Below are positions 43,474 to 54,073 of a stretch of DNA of 64,000 nt, in pieces (the stretch's first letter is position 1; the number at the start of each line of letters is the position of its first letter). The stretch is taken from the NCBI GenBank assembly GCA_943787575.1, contig CALSMY010000008.1, positions 104,712-168,711 of the forward strand, read 5' to 3'. The position numbers and the translations under genes are program-made. The stretch is from an uncultured Opitutales bacterium. Its GTDB lineage: Bacteria; Verrucomicrobiota; Verrucomicrobiia; Opitutales; Seribacteraceae. The notes below the pieces were generated by a model. It ran no database searches and was not told the origin of the DNA. It saw only the letters and a list, made by a program, of their open reading frames with translations.

Positions 43474-45712
43474 TTGTTCCGAATTCCCCGCGCGCACAGA
43501 CACTTCCTCAGTTGGTGGACCTGGGTATGTTTACTCGCGTTTATCTCCTGCTCAGAAACAAATCCATCAAGTGATCATTCACAGAGGAACAATACGCCAG
43601 TTCCCGCCAAAAAGGAGGCAACTTCATTGATGCGTCACAAACTTCCCACTGCTGAAGAAATTGCAAAGCTACCCGCAGACGGTGGAAGTGCATACAACCG
43701 ATTAATTTTTGAAAGTAGTCCTTATTTACTTCAGCATGCCCGAAACCCCATTGATTGGAGGGCTTGGGGAGATGAAGCTTTAGAGCTAGCCCAGGCTTCA
43801 GATAAACCTATTTTTCTCTCGATTGGATATACCACCTGTCATTGGTGCCATGTGATGGAAAGGGAATCGTTCGAAGACGAAGAGGTCGCCCGTCTACTTA
43901 ATGAAAATTATATATGTATTAAGGTAGACCGGGAAGAAAGACCTGATCTCGATAATGTTTACATGTCTGTTACTCAAATGATGACCGGACGTGGAGGTTG
44001 GCCCATGACAGTGATCATGACCCCACAAAAAGTTCCTTTCTTCGCAGGCACTTATTTCCCGAAATCCTCTATGCTCGACATGCTTCCTCACTTTTCACGG
44101 ATTTGGAAGGAAGAAAGGGAAAAGGTTGATGAAGTCGGACGCTCAATCATTGAGAATTTAGCTAAGGCTCAATCGAATCAGGCGGGAGGAGACCTCGATT
44201 CTAGTCACTTAGACCGGTGCTTTGACGCCCTCTCCCAAGCTTATGACCCAGAACATGGTGGCTTTGGTCAACAACCTAAATTCCCAACCCCGCACGCACT
44301 CTCTTTTCTTTTGCGCTACCATCAAAGAACTGGTGAACAAAAGGCCCTCAATATGGTTTCCCATACCTTGCGTCAAATCCGCCTGAGCGGAACTTATGAT
44401 CAAATTGGTTGGGGCATCCACCGTTATTCGACTGATCGTGAATGGCTGGTTCCACACTTTGAAAAAATGCTCTATGACCAAGCTCTCTTTGCTGTAGCCT
44501 GCTTGGAAACCTATCAACTCACAGAAGATCCTCTGATGAGAGAGGCATGCCAAAACACCCTTGATTATGTCTCGCGTGAACTCTCCTCCCCCGAGGGGGG
44601 GTTCTACTCTGCGGAAGATGCAGACAGCGAAGGAGAGGAAGGGAAATTTTACCTTTGGACGGAGGATGAATTGATTGCTGTACTAGGAGATGAGGATGGG
44701 AAAACTTTCATCAATATATTCGGTTGTGAATCTTTGGGAAATTATTTGGACGAAGCAACACGCCAACGAACCGGCAAAAATATTCCACATCTCAAAAAAT
44801 CCATTCCCGAGTATTCCCATTCGCAGGTTGTAAACCCAGAAGAATTTCAAAAGAAACTGGAAAAAATACGGAAAAAACTTTTCGATTCCAGAGAAAGCAG
44901 GGTTCACCCTCAACTCGACGATAAAGTACTTACAGACTGGAACGGTCTAATGATCTCCGCCTTTGCCCGTGCTGGTCAGGCCATGGGTATCAAGGAGTAT
45001 ATCATCCGAGCTCAAAAAGCCGCTGACTTCTGCCTTTCCGAACTTCGTCAACCAAATGGTAGGTTGCTCAAGCGGTGGCGACTGGGCAAAGCCGGACTAC
45101 CCGCCCATCTGGAAGACTACGCTTTTTTAGCTCAAGGCTTGATTGACTTGTACGAGGCTACCTGCAACCCCCATTACCTGGACCAAGCCAAACAACTTGA
45201 TCGATCTTTCCCGCGAACTTTTTGAGGATCCTGAAATTGGGGGATTTTTCCTCACCGCCAAGGATGGCGAGAAATTACTAACCCGACCAAAAGAAATTTA
45301 TGATGGCGCCATACCTTCGGGGAATTCGGTTATGGCGATGAACCTTTGCAGAATCTGGAAGATGTCGGGCGATGAAAAATATCGCGAATGTTTAAACCGT
45401 TCCTTTTCTGCATTCTCCGGATTTTTGGAGTCCAACCCCTCTGGGGCGGAAAACTTTTTACACGCCCTCGCCTTTGTCCTTCACCCCCCTTACGAAATTG
45501 TAATTTCCGGAGATTTAAAGGATGAAAACACTCAGGAATTCCTCCAGGAAACAAGCAAACATTTTCTGCCCTACAAAACGCTACTTCACTTACCCAAGCT
45601 ATCCAAAGACTCAAAAATTATAGAATTAGCTCCGTACCTATCGACTTTTACGGGTCATCGCAAAAGCCTACTTTTTTCCTTTGCCGAGATTATGCCTGCG
45701 AACAACCCATAA
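43474..45712 (+). CDS. DUF255 thioredoxin-domain protein (YyaL/SPATA20 family), putative lipoprotein; frameshifted near 45170-45200
   Basis: '[65 protein letters not shown]'; C-terminal '(six-hairpin) ..[28 protein letters not shown]' continues in shifted frame; lipobox-like '[10 protein letters not shown]'. Confidence 0.93.
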
Positions 45713-45788
45713 AAGACCCCAAAGAAGTGGGTAATTTTTTAAATTCTTTAATGGTTAAAAACCAAAAAAGTTTGGATTAGTTTCCCAA

Positions 45789-46715
45789 TTAAGCCTTTTC
45801 TGCAGTTGCCAGAAGGGTTTCAAAAAAGGGCTTTTCCTTTTCTTTAGCGACTACTTCTACTTTGGCCCCGCGAAAGCCTGCCTCATCAATCATTCGGTAA
45901 AGCTCGTTCTGCCCAAAGCCCAACCAGTGATCCCCATAAAGTTCACGAGCTTTTTCAAACTGGTGTTTTTTTAAATCGATAACAATTAACTGTCCGCCCG
46001 GTTTAAGAACCCGAAAAGCCTCCGAAAGAGCAGTTTCCGGCTTTTGTGCATGATGCAAAGATTGACTCATTAGTGCGAGATCAACGCTCTTGGCTGCCAA
46101 TGGGACTTTTTCCAAATCGCCAAGCTTATACTCTAAATTCGCAAGTCCTTTTCTTTTGGCCAGGTCTGTCCCCAAACGAACCATACTTTTTGAACTATCT
46201 ATACAAATTACTTTCTTGGCCCGGTCTGCAAGTAGTTGAGAAATCGTACCCTCCCCCGCACCCAAATCGGCGATGGTAATTGAGGGAACAAGGCGAAAGA
46301 GAAAATGTCCAATTGCTTCCCAGGTTCTTCCGGGAACATAATTTTTTCCCAAGCGCTCAGCAACCTCGTCAAAATAACGTTCAGACTCACGCCTTCTACG
46401 ATCGACAATTCGGGAAAGGGCAGATTGATCACTCAGCCAGAACTCTTCATCAGATTCCTCAGACAAGGCCAACCTAAGAAACTCATACTTTGGGGAGGGA
46501 TCAATATCCAAGACATAATAAGTACGCTTACCATCCTTGCGGTCGCTAACCATTTCATTCCTTCTCAACAAACCAAGGTGAGAAGAAATTCTAGATTGTC
46601 CCATCTCCAAAATTTCCTGTAATTCAGCAACCGACAATTCTTCTTGCCCCAACAAACGGAGCATCCGCAAACGAGTGGGATCTGAAAGTACTTGTAAAAC
46701 CTCAGTAATCTTCAT
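45789..46715 (-). CDS. ArsR-family HTH fused to SAM-dependent methyltransferase
   Basis: 'LSDPTRLRMLRLLGQEELSVAELQEILEMGQSRISSHLGLLRRNEMV' followed by 'ITIADLGAGEGTISQLLADRAKKVICIDSS..MVRLG' and 'VDLALMSQSLHHAQKPETALSEAFRVLKPGGQLIVIDL'. Confidence 0.92.
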   Translation of the reverse strand: MKITEVLQVLSDPTRLRMLRLLGQEELSVAELQEILEMGQSRISSHLGLLRRNEMVSDRKDGKRTYYVLDIDPSPKYEFLRLALSEESDEEFWLSDQSALSRIVDRRRRESERYFDEVAERLGKNYVPGRTWEAIGHFLFRLVPSITIADLGAGEGTISQLLADRAKKVICIDSSKSMVRLGTDLAKRKGLANLEYKLGDLEKVPLAAKSVDLALMSQSLHHAQKPETALSEAFRVLKPGGQLIVIDLKKHQFEKARELYGDHWLGFGQNELYRMIDEAGFRGAKVEVVAKEKEKPFFETLLATAEKA

Positions 46716-46850
46716 TCCACAGAGGTTGTAGATTTACCTGAGCTTACCTGCAATGGAAATCCCAAGTCTCCCCAAATGGAGTTTAGAAGTAAAGATAAGA
46801 TAATCGACATTGGAACAGTAAAAACCGTTCCAAAAATCAAAATAAAAAAG

Positions 46851-48737
46851 TTATTTGTTATCTACCCAACGACTGACGCTTTCAACTGACAATGATTGAG
46901 CATTTCCTTCCACATCGATTTGAATGTCATCTCCCACTTTTTTTCCAAGAATACTTTGGCCAAGGGGAGTAAGGTAGGAAAGAACATTATTTTCAGGATC
47001 ACCATCCCACGCACCAAGAATTGTGTAACATAACTGCTCTCCAGAACCCGTATCCTTCAGCTTTACAACGGATCCTATCCCAATTGAATCGCTTGGAGCT
47101 TCACTAAAATCAGTCGCTTTTGCACGCATCAATTCGCTTTGCAATTCAGCTTGGCGGGCAAGAAGGATTTTTTGATCGTCCTTAGCCATATGATATTCCG
47201 CATTTTCTTTCAAATCTCCATGTTCCCTGGCTTTTTCGATAGCAAGCGAATTTTCGGGAATCTTTTCCTTGGTCAAGACATCAAGATCTCCAAGTTTGCG
47301 ATCATAACTATCCTTGGAAACAATAAGGGTATCCTCAACCGGTGCACTTGCAGAGCTACTTGAGCTTGAACTACTTTGACCGTCTAAAAGTGCTTGGATG
47401 CTGGAAAACTTCTTGATAAATCGTGCGAGTAATGATCTCTTGGTTAGATCCTCAAATCCGGGGTTAAGCATTAATGCTTGGGCAAGATCTTTAGCATTTT
47501 CTTCGGAACCTTTATCCAAAATATCGGATAATAATTGTCGGTCATCTGAAAGGACTTCTCCGAGAGGAATACGGCGACTCGTAGCATTTTTCAAAGACTC
47601 ATAATCAATTGCAGAAAATACGGCGGTTAAGAGCCGAGGATTGATCATTTTATCGAGTAACTCCTGGAATTTTGCAAGCTTTCGGAATTTGAGCATCCAT
47701 AACAACACAGGAGCCTTGAGGGTTTGTTCATCTAACCAAACATTAAGAGTCGAAATCAAGAGTTTTGATTCTTCGCGATCTATCAGGAAATGAGCACATT
47801 CACCTGAAAATTTAACCGTGGTGTTTTGCAATAAGTTGAGGACAGTCTTTTTCCAATTATCAGGATAGGTACGGGCGACCAAGTCTAGAAAACGGCTGTG
47901 AAACTTAGCTGGCATTAGATCTGCCAAGGCAGCTAGATCGTCCTCGCATTCTTTGAGGATAGAAGCAGAAGTTGGTTCTAATTTTTCAACATCTTCCTCA
48001 ACATCTCTGGCTAAATTGTTGCGAACCCAGATACCATACAATCGATCAGCTTGGCTTAAATTCTTGGCCTCTAAAATTGCAACCGTCAGATCGGCGAGCA
48101 CTTGGGGAAGATCTGCCTGTAAATCCTCTTTTTCTGCTGCCAGATCAAAAAGTTTTTCTGCCAGTACTATTTTTTCATAGGACCTTTTTTCCTCAAAAAA
48201 GTCCTGAAGGATTTCCTGCTCAGGTTTTACTGGTTCGTCACGCAAAACATAGGGTTCGGTCTTTTTGTTGGGCACCGCGATGCGAGGATCCTTAACCAAT
48301 ACCTTTTTTGTCGCAGTCCACCAACGCTTTGCTTTGGCAGCACCAAATAGGTAGCCGAGAATTCTTTCAATTTCACGGGTATTCATGCACCCGTCGTTTC
48401 CGTGTTCCAAAATTTTGATGATCAAATCAGCAGGCTCTTTTTTGGCCAACTTTTCAATTTCCTCAGTATTTTTACGATGTTGTGCAAGAATATGTTCCTC
48501 GGGAAGCAATTCTAACTTATCGATACAAAATACAGGATCCATTGCATGACTACTTTTTTCATCTTCCTCGAAATCAATCAGAATCATTCCACGATCATCG
48601 TCAAAACCAGCAATCAATCCAAAGCCCCAACTGCGATGTATGCAGTAAGTTCCTGGATTCATTGACTCTAAGACAGGGCGTGAGGATTCCAAGGACGGAT
48701 CTTTTTCGACCATACGATCGATAACTTCAGTATTCAT
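46851..48737 (-). CDS. greA: Long-form GreA: transcript-cleavage-factor domain at C-terminus of a 628-aa protein
   Basis: C-term 'IPENSLAIEKAREHGDLKENAEYHMAKDDQKILLARQAELQSEL...GIGSVVKLKDTGSGEQLCYTILGAWDGDPENNVLSYLTPLGQSILGKKVGDDIQI' is GreA. N-term about 450 aa helical extension with 'GTYCIHRSWGFGLIAGFDDDRGMILIDFEE' (CarD/Tudor-like). Confidence 0.85.
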   Translation of the reverse strand: MNTEVIDRMVEKDPSLESSRPVLESMNPGTYCIHRSWGFGLIAGFDDDRGMILIDFEEDEKSSHAMDPVFCIDKLELLPEEHILAQHRKNTEEIEKLAKKEPADLIIKILEHGNDGCMNTREIERILGYLFGAAKAKRWWTATKKVLVKDPRIAVPNKKTEPYVLRDEPVKPEQEILQDFFEEKRSYEKIVLAEKLFDLAAEKEDLQADLPQVLADLTVAILEAKNLSQADRLYGIWVRNNLARDVEEDVEKLEPTSASILKECEDDLAALADLMPAKFHSRFLDLVARTYPDNWKKTVLNLLQNTTVKFSGECAHFLIDREESKLLISTLNVWLDEQTLKAPVLLWMLKFRKLAKFQELLDKMINPRLLTAVFSAIDYESLKNATSRRIPLGEVLSDDRQLLSDILDKGSEENAKDLAQALMLNPGFEDLTKRSLLARFIKKFSSIQALLDGQSSSSSSSSASAPVEDTLIVSKDSYDRKLGDLDVLTKEKIPENSLAIEKAREHGDLKENAEYHMAKDDQKILLARQAELQSELMRAKATDFSEAPSDSIGIGSVVKLKDTGSGEQLCYTILGAWDGDPENNVLSYLTPLGQSILGKKVGDDIQIDVEGNAQSLSVESVSRWVDNK

Positions 48738-48820
48738 TCAGGCTGTAAGTAGGTTCAGTTTCAAAGTTTTAGACCTTTTATCATTAGCAAAGTTGCAAAA
48801 ATTGGCGAGTGAAAAGAAGA

Positions 48821-50155
48821 CTAAATAGTAGATACTAAGCCCCTACCACCCGAAGACTGTTTAACGCCAAACAATACAAGGGCAGGAAAAATGAGCCAGA
48901 TTGCCCCAATTAGGTAGGCAATAGATGATCCATAAGTAAAATAAATCAAGCCTGCAGAGAGAGGTCCGATGGACCTGGCAATGGACCCACATGACCTAAA
49001 AATCCCAAGATTTACACCCTGTTCAGATTCTGAAGAACTGAGAGAGGTAAGAGCGGTTAGTGTGGGGCTTATCAAAGCAACTCCGGTAGACATGAGAAAT
49101 AATCCCGGATAGAACCATGAGAAAGAATGAGAAAATGAAATTACCAAAAAGGCAAAAACTCCTATAAAAATTCCCAAGTGAGCCATATTACGCTCACCTA
49201 TCCGACCTACAAATCGACGAACCACCACCCCCTGAACCAAAATAAGTGTGCCCCCGATCAGTAAAAACATCTCTCCCAAATCCTGCGGCGAAAAAGCAAA
49301 GCGCTCGACAGCCAAAAAAGTAAGGGTAAATTCCATGCCCGAAAAAGAAATCATGTAAAGCAGGTAACAAAGACAGGTCCTTCGAGCTTCCGGACTTGTT
49401 ACTTCAGTCATCTTGCAAACAGCTGGAAGAAAAGAATTTGTCGGATTTCTTTTTTCTACAGGTAAAGTTTCAGAAAAGCCCCAAACCAGCCATAACAGAT
49501 TAATCACGGCAAGACCGAAGCTAATTGTCGCTGCTGCCGAAAAAGGATGCATCCCAAAAAATACAAGTTCTGAACCTGACCAATCCCATTGCGACGCCAA
49601 ACCGCCAAGCGCAGGTCCCAAAACAAAACCCAACCCAAAAGCAATACCAACAAATGCCATACCTTTGGATCTCTTTTCCCTAGTGGTCACATCTGCAATG
49701 GCCGCAGTGGCAACCGAAATGTTCCCCCCAGCCATTCCACCAATTACACGGGAGAGCAGAAGAACCCAAATATCCCCTGCCATGATCCATAGAAAATACC
49801 CGATTGCGGTGCCACCAAGTGTTATCATAAGCACTGGTCTGCGTCCGTACCGGTCAGATAAACCTCCCCAAATCGGGGCAAAGAAAAACTGCAGGATTGC
49901 ATATAGTGAACCAAGAATCCCCCCGAAGATTACGGTTTCCAAACGAAAATTTGGATTTCCTGGCAATAAGTCATGACCGAACTCACTCACCCAGGAAACG
50001 AAAAGAGAAATTATTCCCCCACCCATGCTCTGTTCAAGGAACAAATAGTGATCGAGCATCGCAGGAAAAAGCGGAAAAATGATGGAAAATCCAACCATAT
50101 CCAAAAAGATGGTCAAAAATACCACCCCAAAGATGGAACGCTTGCGATCACTCAT
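48821..50155 (-). CDS. Major facilitator superfamily transporter (TetA-like)
   Basis: '[22 protein letters not shown]', '[32 protein letters not shown]', 12 TM pattern. Confidence 0.92.
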   Translation of the reverse strand: MSDRKRSIFGVVFLTIFLDMVGFSIIFPLFPAMLDHYLFLEQSMGGGIISLFVSWVSEFGHDLLPGNPNFRLETVIFGGILGSLYAILQFFFAPIWGGLSDRYGRRPVLMITLGGTAIGYFLWIMAGDIWVLLLSRVIGGMAGGNISVATAAIADVTTREKRSKGMAFVGIAFGLGFVLGPALGGLASQWDWSGSELVFFGMHPFSAAATISFGLAVINLLWLVWGFSETLPVEKRNPTNSFLPAVCKMTEVTSPEARRTCLCYLLYMISFSGMEFTLTFLAVERFAFSPQDLGEMFLLIGGTLILVQGVVVRRFVGRIGERNMAHLGIFIGVFAFLVISFSHSFSWFYPGLFLMSTGVALISPTLTALTSLSSSESEQGVNLGIFRSCGSIARSIGPLSAGLIYFTYGSSIAYLIGAIWLIFPALVLFGVKQSSGGRGLVSTI

Positions 50156-50661
50156 TGTTCAAGCTCCTTATTATTTCCTTCTAGAAGTGATTTTTTTTTC
50201 AAAGCCAGCCTAACATTTTCAGGAACCAATCCAGTTTCCCGTTCGCCATAACGATGAACCTGCTTGATAAGTTGCGAACTGGTAAAGAAATATTTCTGAC
50301 TGGGCATGAGAAAAATAGTCTCCAAAGAAGAATCAAGGTGTCTGTTCATCTGGGCCATTTGAAATTCGTACTCGAAATCAGAGACCACTCGTAATCCGCG
50401 AATCAAAACACTCGCCCCCTTGTGCATCGCATGATCCACCAGTAACCCATCAAATAATTCCACTGATACATTGTTGAAACTGGCTAAATTCTCCTCAACC
50501 ATAGAAACCCTCTCCTCGGGGGAAAATAAGGTACTCTTAGCCGAATTGCCAGAGGCCACCGCCACGATTACTTCCTCAAATAACCGGGCAGCACGGGAAA
50601 GCACATCCAAGTGCCCATGGGTTACGGGATCAAAAGTGCCGGGGTACAAAGCTATAGCCAT
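50152..50661 (-). CDS. coaD: Phosphopantetheine adenylyltransferase
   Basis: '[36 protein letters not shown]', '[26 protein letters not shown]', '[13 protein letters not shown]'. Confidence 0.97.
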   Translation of the reverse strand: MAIALYPGTFDPVTHGHLDVLSRAARLFEEVIVAVASGNSAKSTLFSPEERVSMVEENLASFNNVSVELFDGLLVDHAMHKGASVLIRGLRVVSDFEYEFQMAQMNRHLDSSLETIFLMPSQKYFFTSSQLIKQVHRYGERETGLVPENVRLALKKKSLLEGNNKELEQ

Positions 50662-50764
50662 TATTTTCTTTCTAACGATTGTCTGCGGACAAGTCCACAA
50701 CCAAGGATACGCAAGGGTTGTAGTTGCCAATTTTCGTGGAAAGATCTAAATCCTTTCCACATTC

Positions 50765-51376
50765 ATGAACCTGCCCAATTTATTAACTCTATCGAGAATT
50801 CCACTTATGGTAATAGTGGTTGCCTTGCTTCATCCATGGGAAGGAAAAACCATCCCCTGGTTTTGGACGGCTGCCTTGTTACTTTTTCTTTTTGGAGCCT
50901 TGACCGACTGGTTGGACGGTTGGCTAGCACGCCGCCTTGGTCAGGTCTCTGATTTTGGAAAATTCATGGATGCCTTGGTGGATAAGATATTTACCATGGG
51001 TACTTTTGTGAGCATGCTTGCACTTGGCATAATCGGTCTATGGGCTTTATTTCCCATTCTGTTAATCCTAGCACGGGAATTTCTTATCACCGGATTACGC
51101 TTGATTGCAGCGGCTCAGGGCAAAACCCTGGCAGCCGAAAAAGCAGGAAAAGTAAAAACGGTCATGCAAATTACTTCCATTTGTTTATTTATCGCCAAAG
51201 GCGCACTTATACATGATCTTTCGCAAACCGAATTCCTTGCGACTTCTTCCTCTTGGATCCAACCCATTGGGCAAGCGGCACAAGTTACCTTGATTATAGC
51301 CTGCGTTCTCACGGTTTATTCAGGGATCAATTATTTGGTAAAATACTGGAAAGTCTTTATAGGCCAGGACTCTTAA
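50765..51376 (+). CDS. pgsA: CDP-diacylglycerol-glycerol-3-phosphate 3-phosphatidyltransferase
   Basis: 'MNLPNLLTLSRIPLMVIVV', CDP-alcohol phosphotransferase motif 'TDWLDGWLARRLGQVSDFGKFMDALVDKI'. Confidence 0.94.
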   Translation: MNLPNLLTLSRIPLMVIVVALLHPWEGKTIPWFWTAALLLFLFGALTDWLDGWLARRLGQVSDFGKFMDALVDKIFTMGTFVSMLALGIIGLWALFPILLILAREFLITGLRLIAAAQGKTLAAEKAGKVKTVMQITSICLFIAKGALIHDLSQTEFLATSSSWIQPIGQAAQVTLIIACVLTVYSGINYLVKYWKVFIGQDS

Positions 51377-51387
51377 ATGTTGGTAGG

Positions 51388-51885
51388 ATGAATCGAATTG
51401 TTCTCTTCCTCGCCACTTTGGGACCGGTAGGAACTAAGTTACCTGCACCCGGAACCATGGGGTCCTTGGTCGGCTTGCTCGCATATGGTTTTATGACATT
51501 GGTACTGGGTTGGTCTGCTCACCTAATTGCCCTGAGTTTCCTTCCTCTTTTTGTTCTCGGAATCCCCCTTTGCTCTCGAGCCGAAATTCTACTCGATCGA
51601 AACGACCCGGGAGAAATAATTTGGGATGAATTTACAGTTATTCCATTCATTTTCCTCCCCCTCTTTGATTTATGGATGATTCCGCCCACTAAAGAGACTT
51701 TTTTCTGGCTCGCATTTGGTTTCGGGCTTTTTCGTTTATTCGATGTGACCAAGCCCTGGATCATTCATTCCGCACAGAAACTACCCCGTGGATTTGGAGT
51801 GATGGTGGACGATCTTCTCGCTGCCATAGCTGCGGCTTTGGTTCTTTGGGGTGCTCGAACTTTTTCTTTGTCTTTTCTCTCCTGA
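51388..51885 (+). CDS. pgpA: Phosphatidylglycerophosphatase A
   Basis: 'ATLGPVGTKLPAPGTMGSLVGL', 'DPGEIIWDEFTVIPFIFL', 'FRLFDVTKPWIIHSAQKLPRGFGVMVDDLLAAIAAALV'. Start placed at MNRIVLF. Confidence 0.94.
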   Translation: MNRIVLFLATLGPVGTKLPAPGTMGSLVGLLAYGFMTLVLGWSAHLIALSFLPLFVLGIPLCSRAEILLDRNDPGEIIWDEFTVIPFIFLPLFDLWMIPPTKETFFWLAFGFGLFRLFDVTKPWIIHSAQKLPRGFGVMVDDLLAAIAAALVLWGARTFSLSFLS

Positions 51886-51903
51886 ACGATCTAAATCATA
51901 TTT

Positions 51904-52197
51904 GTGTCTGACCAACCTTTAGAAAATGCTCATACTTTTACCCTTGAGGTAAGTAACAAAATGGGTGTGCATGCACGGCCGGCCGCCATGATCGTCCGGA
52001 TTGCATCACACTTCTCTGGGGAGATTTGGGTAACTAAAAAAGACGGGGAGCGGGTAAATGCCAAAAGTATTATGGGAATTATGATGCTCGCAGCAGCCCG
52101 CGGATCGGAACTTACATTTGAATGCAGCCCTGAAGATGCACCCGAATTAGAAAAGCAAATGTCTGATCTTTTCGCCTCCAAATTTCAGGACGAATAA
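51904..52197 (+). CDS. ptsH: Phosphocarrier protein HPr
   Basis: 'NKMGVHARPAAMIVRIA' active-site His and 'NAKSIMGIMMLAAARGSEL' regulatory Ser region. Confidence 0.95.
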   Translation: MSDQPLENAHTFTLEVSNKMGVHARPAAMIVRIASHFSGEIWVTKKDGERVNAKSIMGIMMLAAARGSELTFECSPEDAPELEKQMSDLFASKFQDE

Positions 52198-52209
52198 GCC
52201 AGACCTTTT

Positions 52210-53991
52210 TTAGAGAGTTTCTGAAACCGAGGCCTCTGAAACCCGCTCTTCGTAAAAGTTCTTAATCAATTCCTTGACCTCAGATGGTCGAAACTTGCTC
52301 TCCGCTTCCCGGGTAATTTTTTCAACATCTACCTGATTAAAACGACGGGCAAAAAACTTCATCTCCAAAACCATTGATGGAGAAGCACTAAACGAATCAA
52401 AGCCCAATCCAATTAACAAGGGAAGAAAGTGAGGATCCCCAGAGATTTCTCCACACAGCGTAACGGGTAAATTCTTTTCCCGGGCAACACCTGCAACTTG
52501 TTTAAGGGAGCGAAGTACGGCGGGGTGGTGAGGTTCGTAAAGAAAAGCGATTTCATTATTTACCCGATCTACTGCCAAGAGGTACTGAACAAGATCATTG
52601 GTACCGATACTAAAAAAATCTGACTCCTCAGCGAGTAGATCGCAAATGGCAACTGCAGCGGGAGTTTCAATCATACAACCCAGTTGAATGTCTGGATCAT
52701 ATTTTTCTCCACGACTGTCCAGTTCGCGCTTTGCCTGAGCAATAAATTCCTTGGTGCGAATAACCTCTCCAACTCCTGAAATCATTGGCAACATAATACG
52801 CATGTTTCCATGTGCACTTGCCCGCAAAATTGCTCGCAATTGATCTAGAAAAACGGACGGATTGCTCAGGCAGTATCGAATTGCCCGAAAGCCCATAAAT
52901 GGATTGGCCTCTCTTTGTTGGTTCAAACCATCAAGTAATTTATCCCCACCAAGGTCCAAAGTTCTTATAGTAAGGGGCTTTCCTGAAGCCGCTTCCACCA
53001 TCTTGGCATATTCTTCGTACTGATCATTTTCAGAAGGTAGGGAATTGGTTCGAAGAAATAGAGATTCTGTACGGTATAGCCCAATACCTTCACACCCCAG
53101 ATCGATTGACTTCTTGACCTCTTCAGGTGTATCTGCGTTCGCCCAAAGATTAAGAACTTTTCCGTCAGCAGTTTGTGAGGGTAAGGAAGACTCCTGCTCG
53201 ACCAAATTAATGAGTTTACGACGTTGAACATCAACTTTTCCGTATCGAAAAAGAGTGGTTTCACTGGGATTAATAATTGCAACCCCTTCAAAACCATCGA
53301 TCAAAAGTTCATCACCTTGCCGTAACTTTTCAGTCAAACCACGCAAACCAACTACCGCAGGAACTCCACTTGCTCGTGCCATAATAACCGCATGACTGGT
53401 CTGACCGCCAAGGTCTGTGGCAATGCCCAAAATTTTCGTGCGGTCTAAAGCCGCCGTATCCGATGGGGTTAGGTCTTCCGACACCAATACCTTAGGTTGA
53501 TCAAGGAAGGCGGTACCCGATGCGGTGGTGCCGGAAAGACACCTTTGTAACCTGCGGGAGATATCCCGTAAATCAACGGCTCGTTCCCGTAAATATTTGT
53601 CCTCCAGTTGGTCAAAAAATGAGAGGTATTTCCCGGTTACCCGGTGAACACACTTTTCAACATTTTCACCGGACTCTTTAATGTCTTTCTTTACATCTTC
53701 GATCAAGGCACGATCTTCCAGCACCAACATATGTGCATCAAAAATACCCGCTTCCTTTTCACCAAGATTTTTAGCAACATCTTCCCGGATTTCTCGAATT
53801 TCTGATTTGGTCATCTCCAAAGCCTCAAGAAAACGTTTAATCTCCTCTGCCTGGTCAGACTCCTCTACCTCGTATGTGGCAATCTTTACTTCGTCATGCA
53901 GGAAGCGAAATACCGGACCATGAGCAATTCCAGGAGACGCAGGAATCCCGAAAAGCATAAGTTCAGAAGTATTATTGTTGTCCTCAATCAT
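52210..53991 (-). CDS. ptsI: Phosphoenolpyruvate-protein phosphotransferase (PTS Enzyme I)
   Basis: 'GIPASPGIAHGPVF', 'GGQTSHAVIMARASGVPAVVG', 'GIGLYRTESLFL', 'GCMIETPAAVAICDLLAEESDFFSIGTNDLVQYLLAVDR', 'LCGEISGDP'. Confidence 0.97.
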   Translation of the reverse strand: MIEDNNNTSELMLFGIPASPGIAHGPVFRFLHDEVKIATYEVEESDQAEEIKRFLEALEMTKSEIREIREDVAKNLGEKEAGIFDAHMLVLEDRALIEDVKKDIKESGENVEKCVHRVTGKYLSFFDQLEDKYLRERAVDLRDISRRLQRCLSGTTASGTAFLDQPKVLVSEDLTPSDTAALDRTKILGIATDLGGQTSHAVIMARASGVPAVVGLRGLTEKLRQGDELLIDGFEGVAIINPSETTLFRYGKVDVQRRKLINLVEQESSLPSQTADGKVLNLWANADTPEEVKKSIDLGCEGIGLYRTESLFLRTNSLPSENDQYEEYAKMVEAASGKPLTIRTLDLGGDKLLDGLNQQREANPFMGFRAIRYCLSNPSVFLDQLRAILRASAHGNMRIMLPMISGVGEVIRTKEFIAQAKRELDSRGEKYDPDIQLGCMIETPAAVAICDLLAEESDFFSIGTNDLVQYLLAVDRVNNEIAFLYEPHHPAVLRSLKQVAGVAREKNLPVTLCGEISGDPHFLPLLIGLGFDSFSASPSMVLEMKFFARRFNQVDVEKITREAESKFRPSEVKELIKNFYEERVSEASVSETL

Positions 53992-54073
53992 CGCAGAAAA
54001 TTTTAACCAAATTTCTATTATGCCTCATAGTTGGTGGCATGGAAAACAAATTCTGCCCCAAAAAATAATAGTT

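Noticed and set aside
46716-46850. Possible riboswitch or small RNA upstream of the ArsR-methyltransferase gene
   Set aside because: No recognisable SAM/SAH riboswitch consensus or strong hairpin by eye; covariance search would be needed.
49413-49976. Plus-strand 187-aa Pro/Lys/Thr-rich ORF
   Set aside because: Antisense to the MFS transporter; no recognisable motif.
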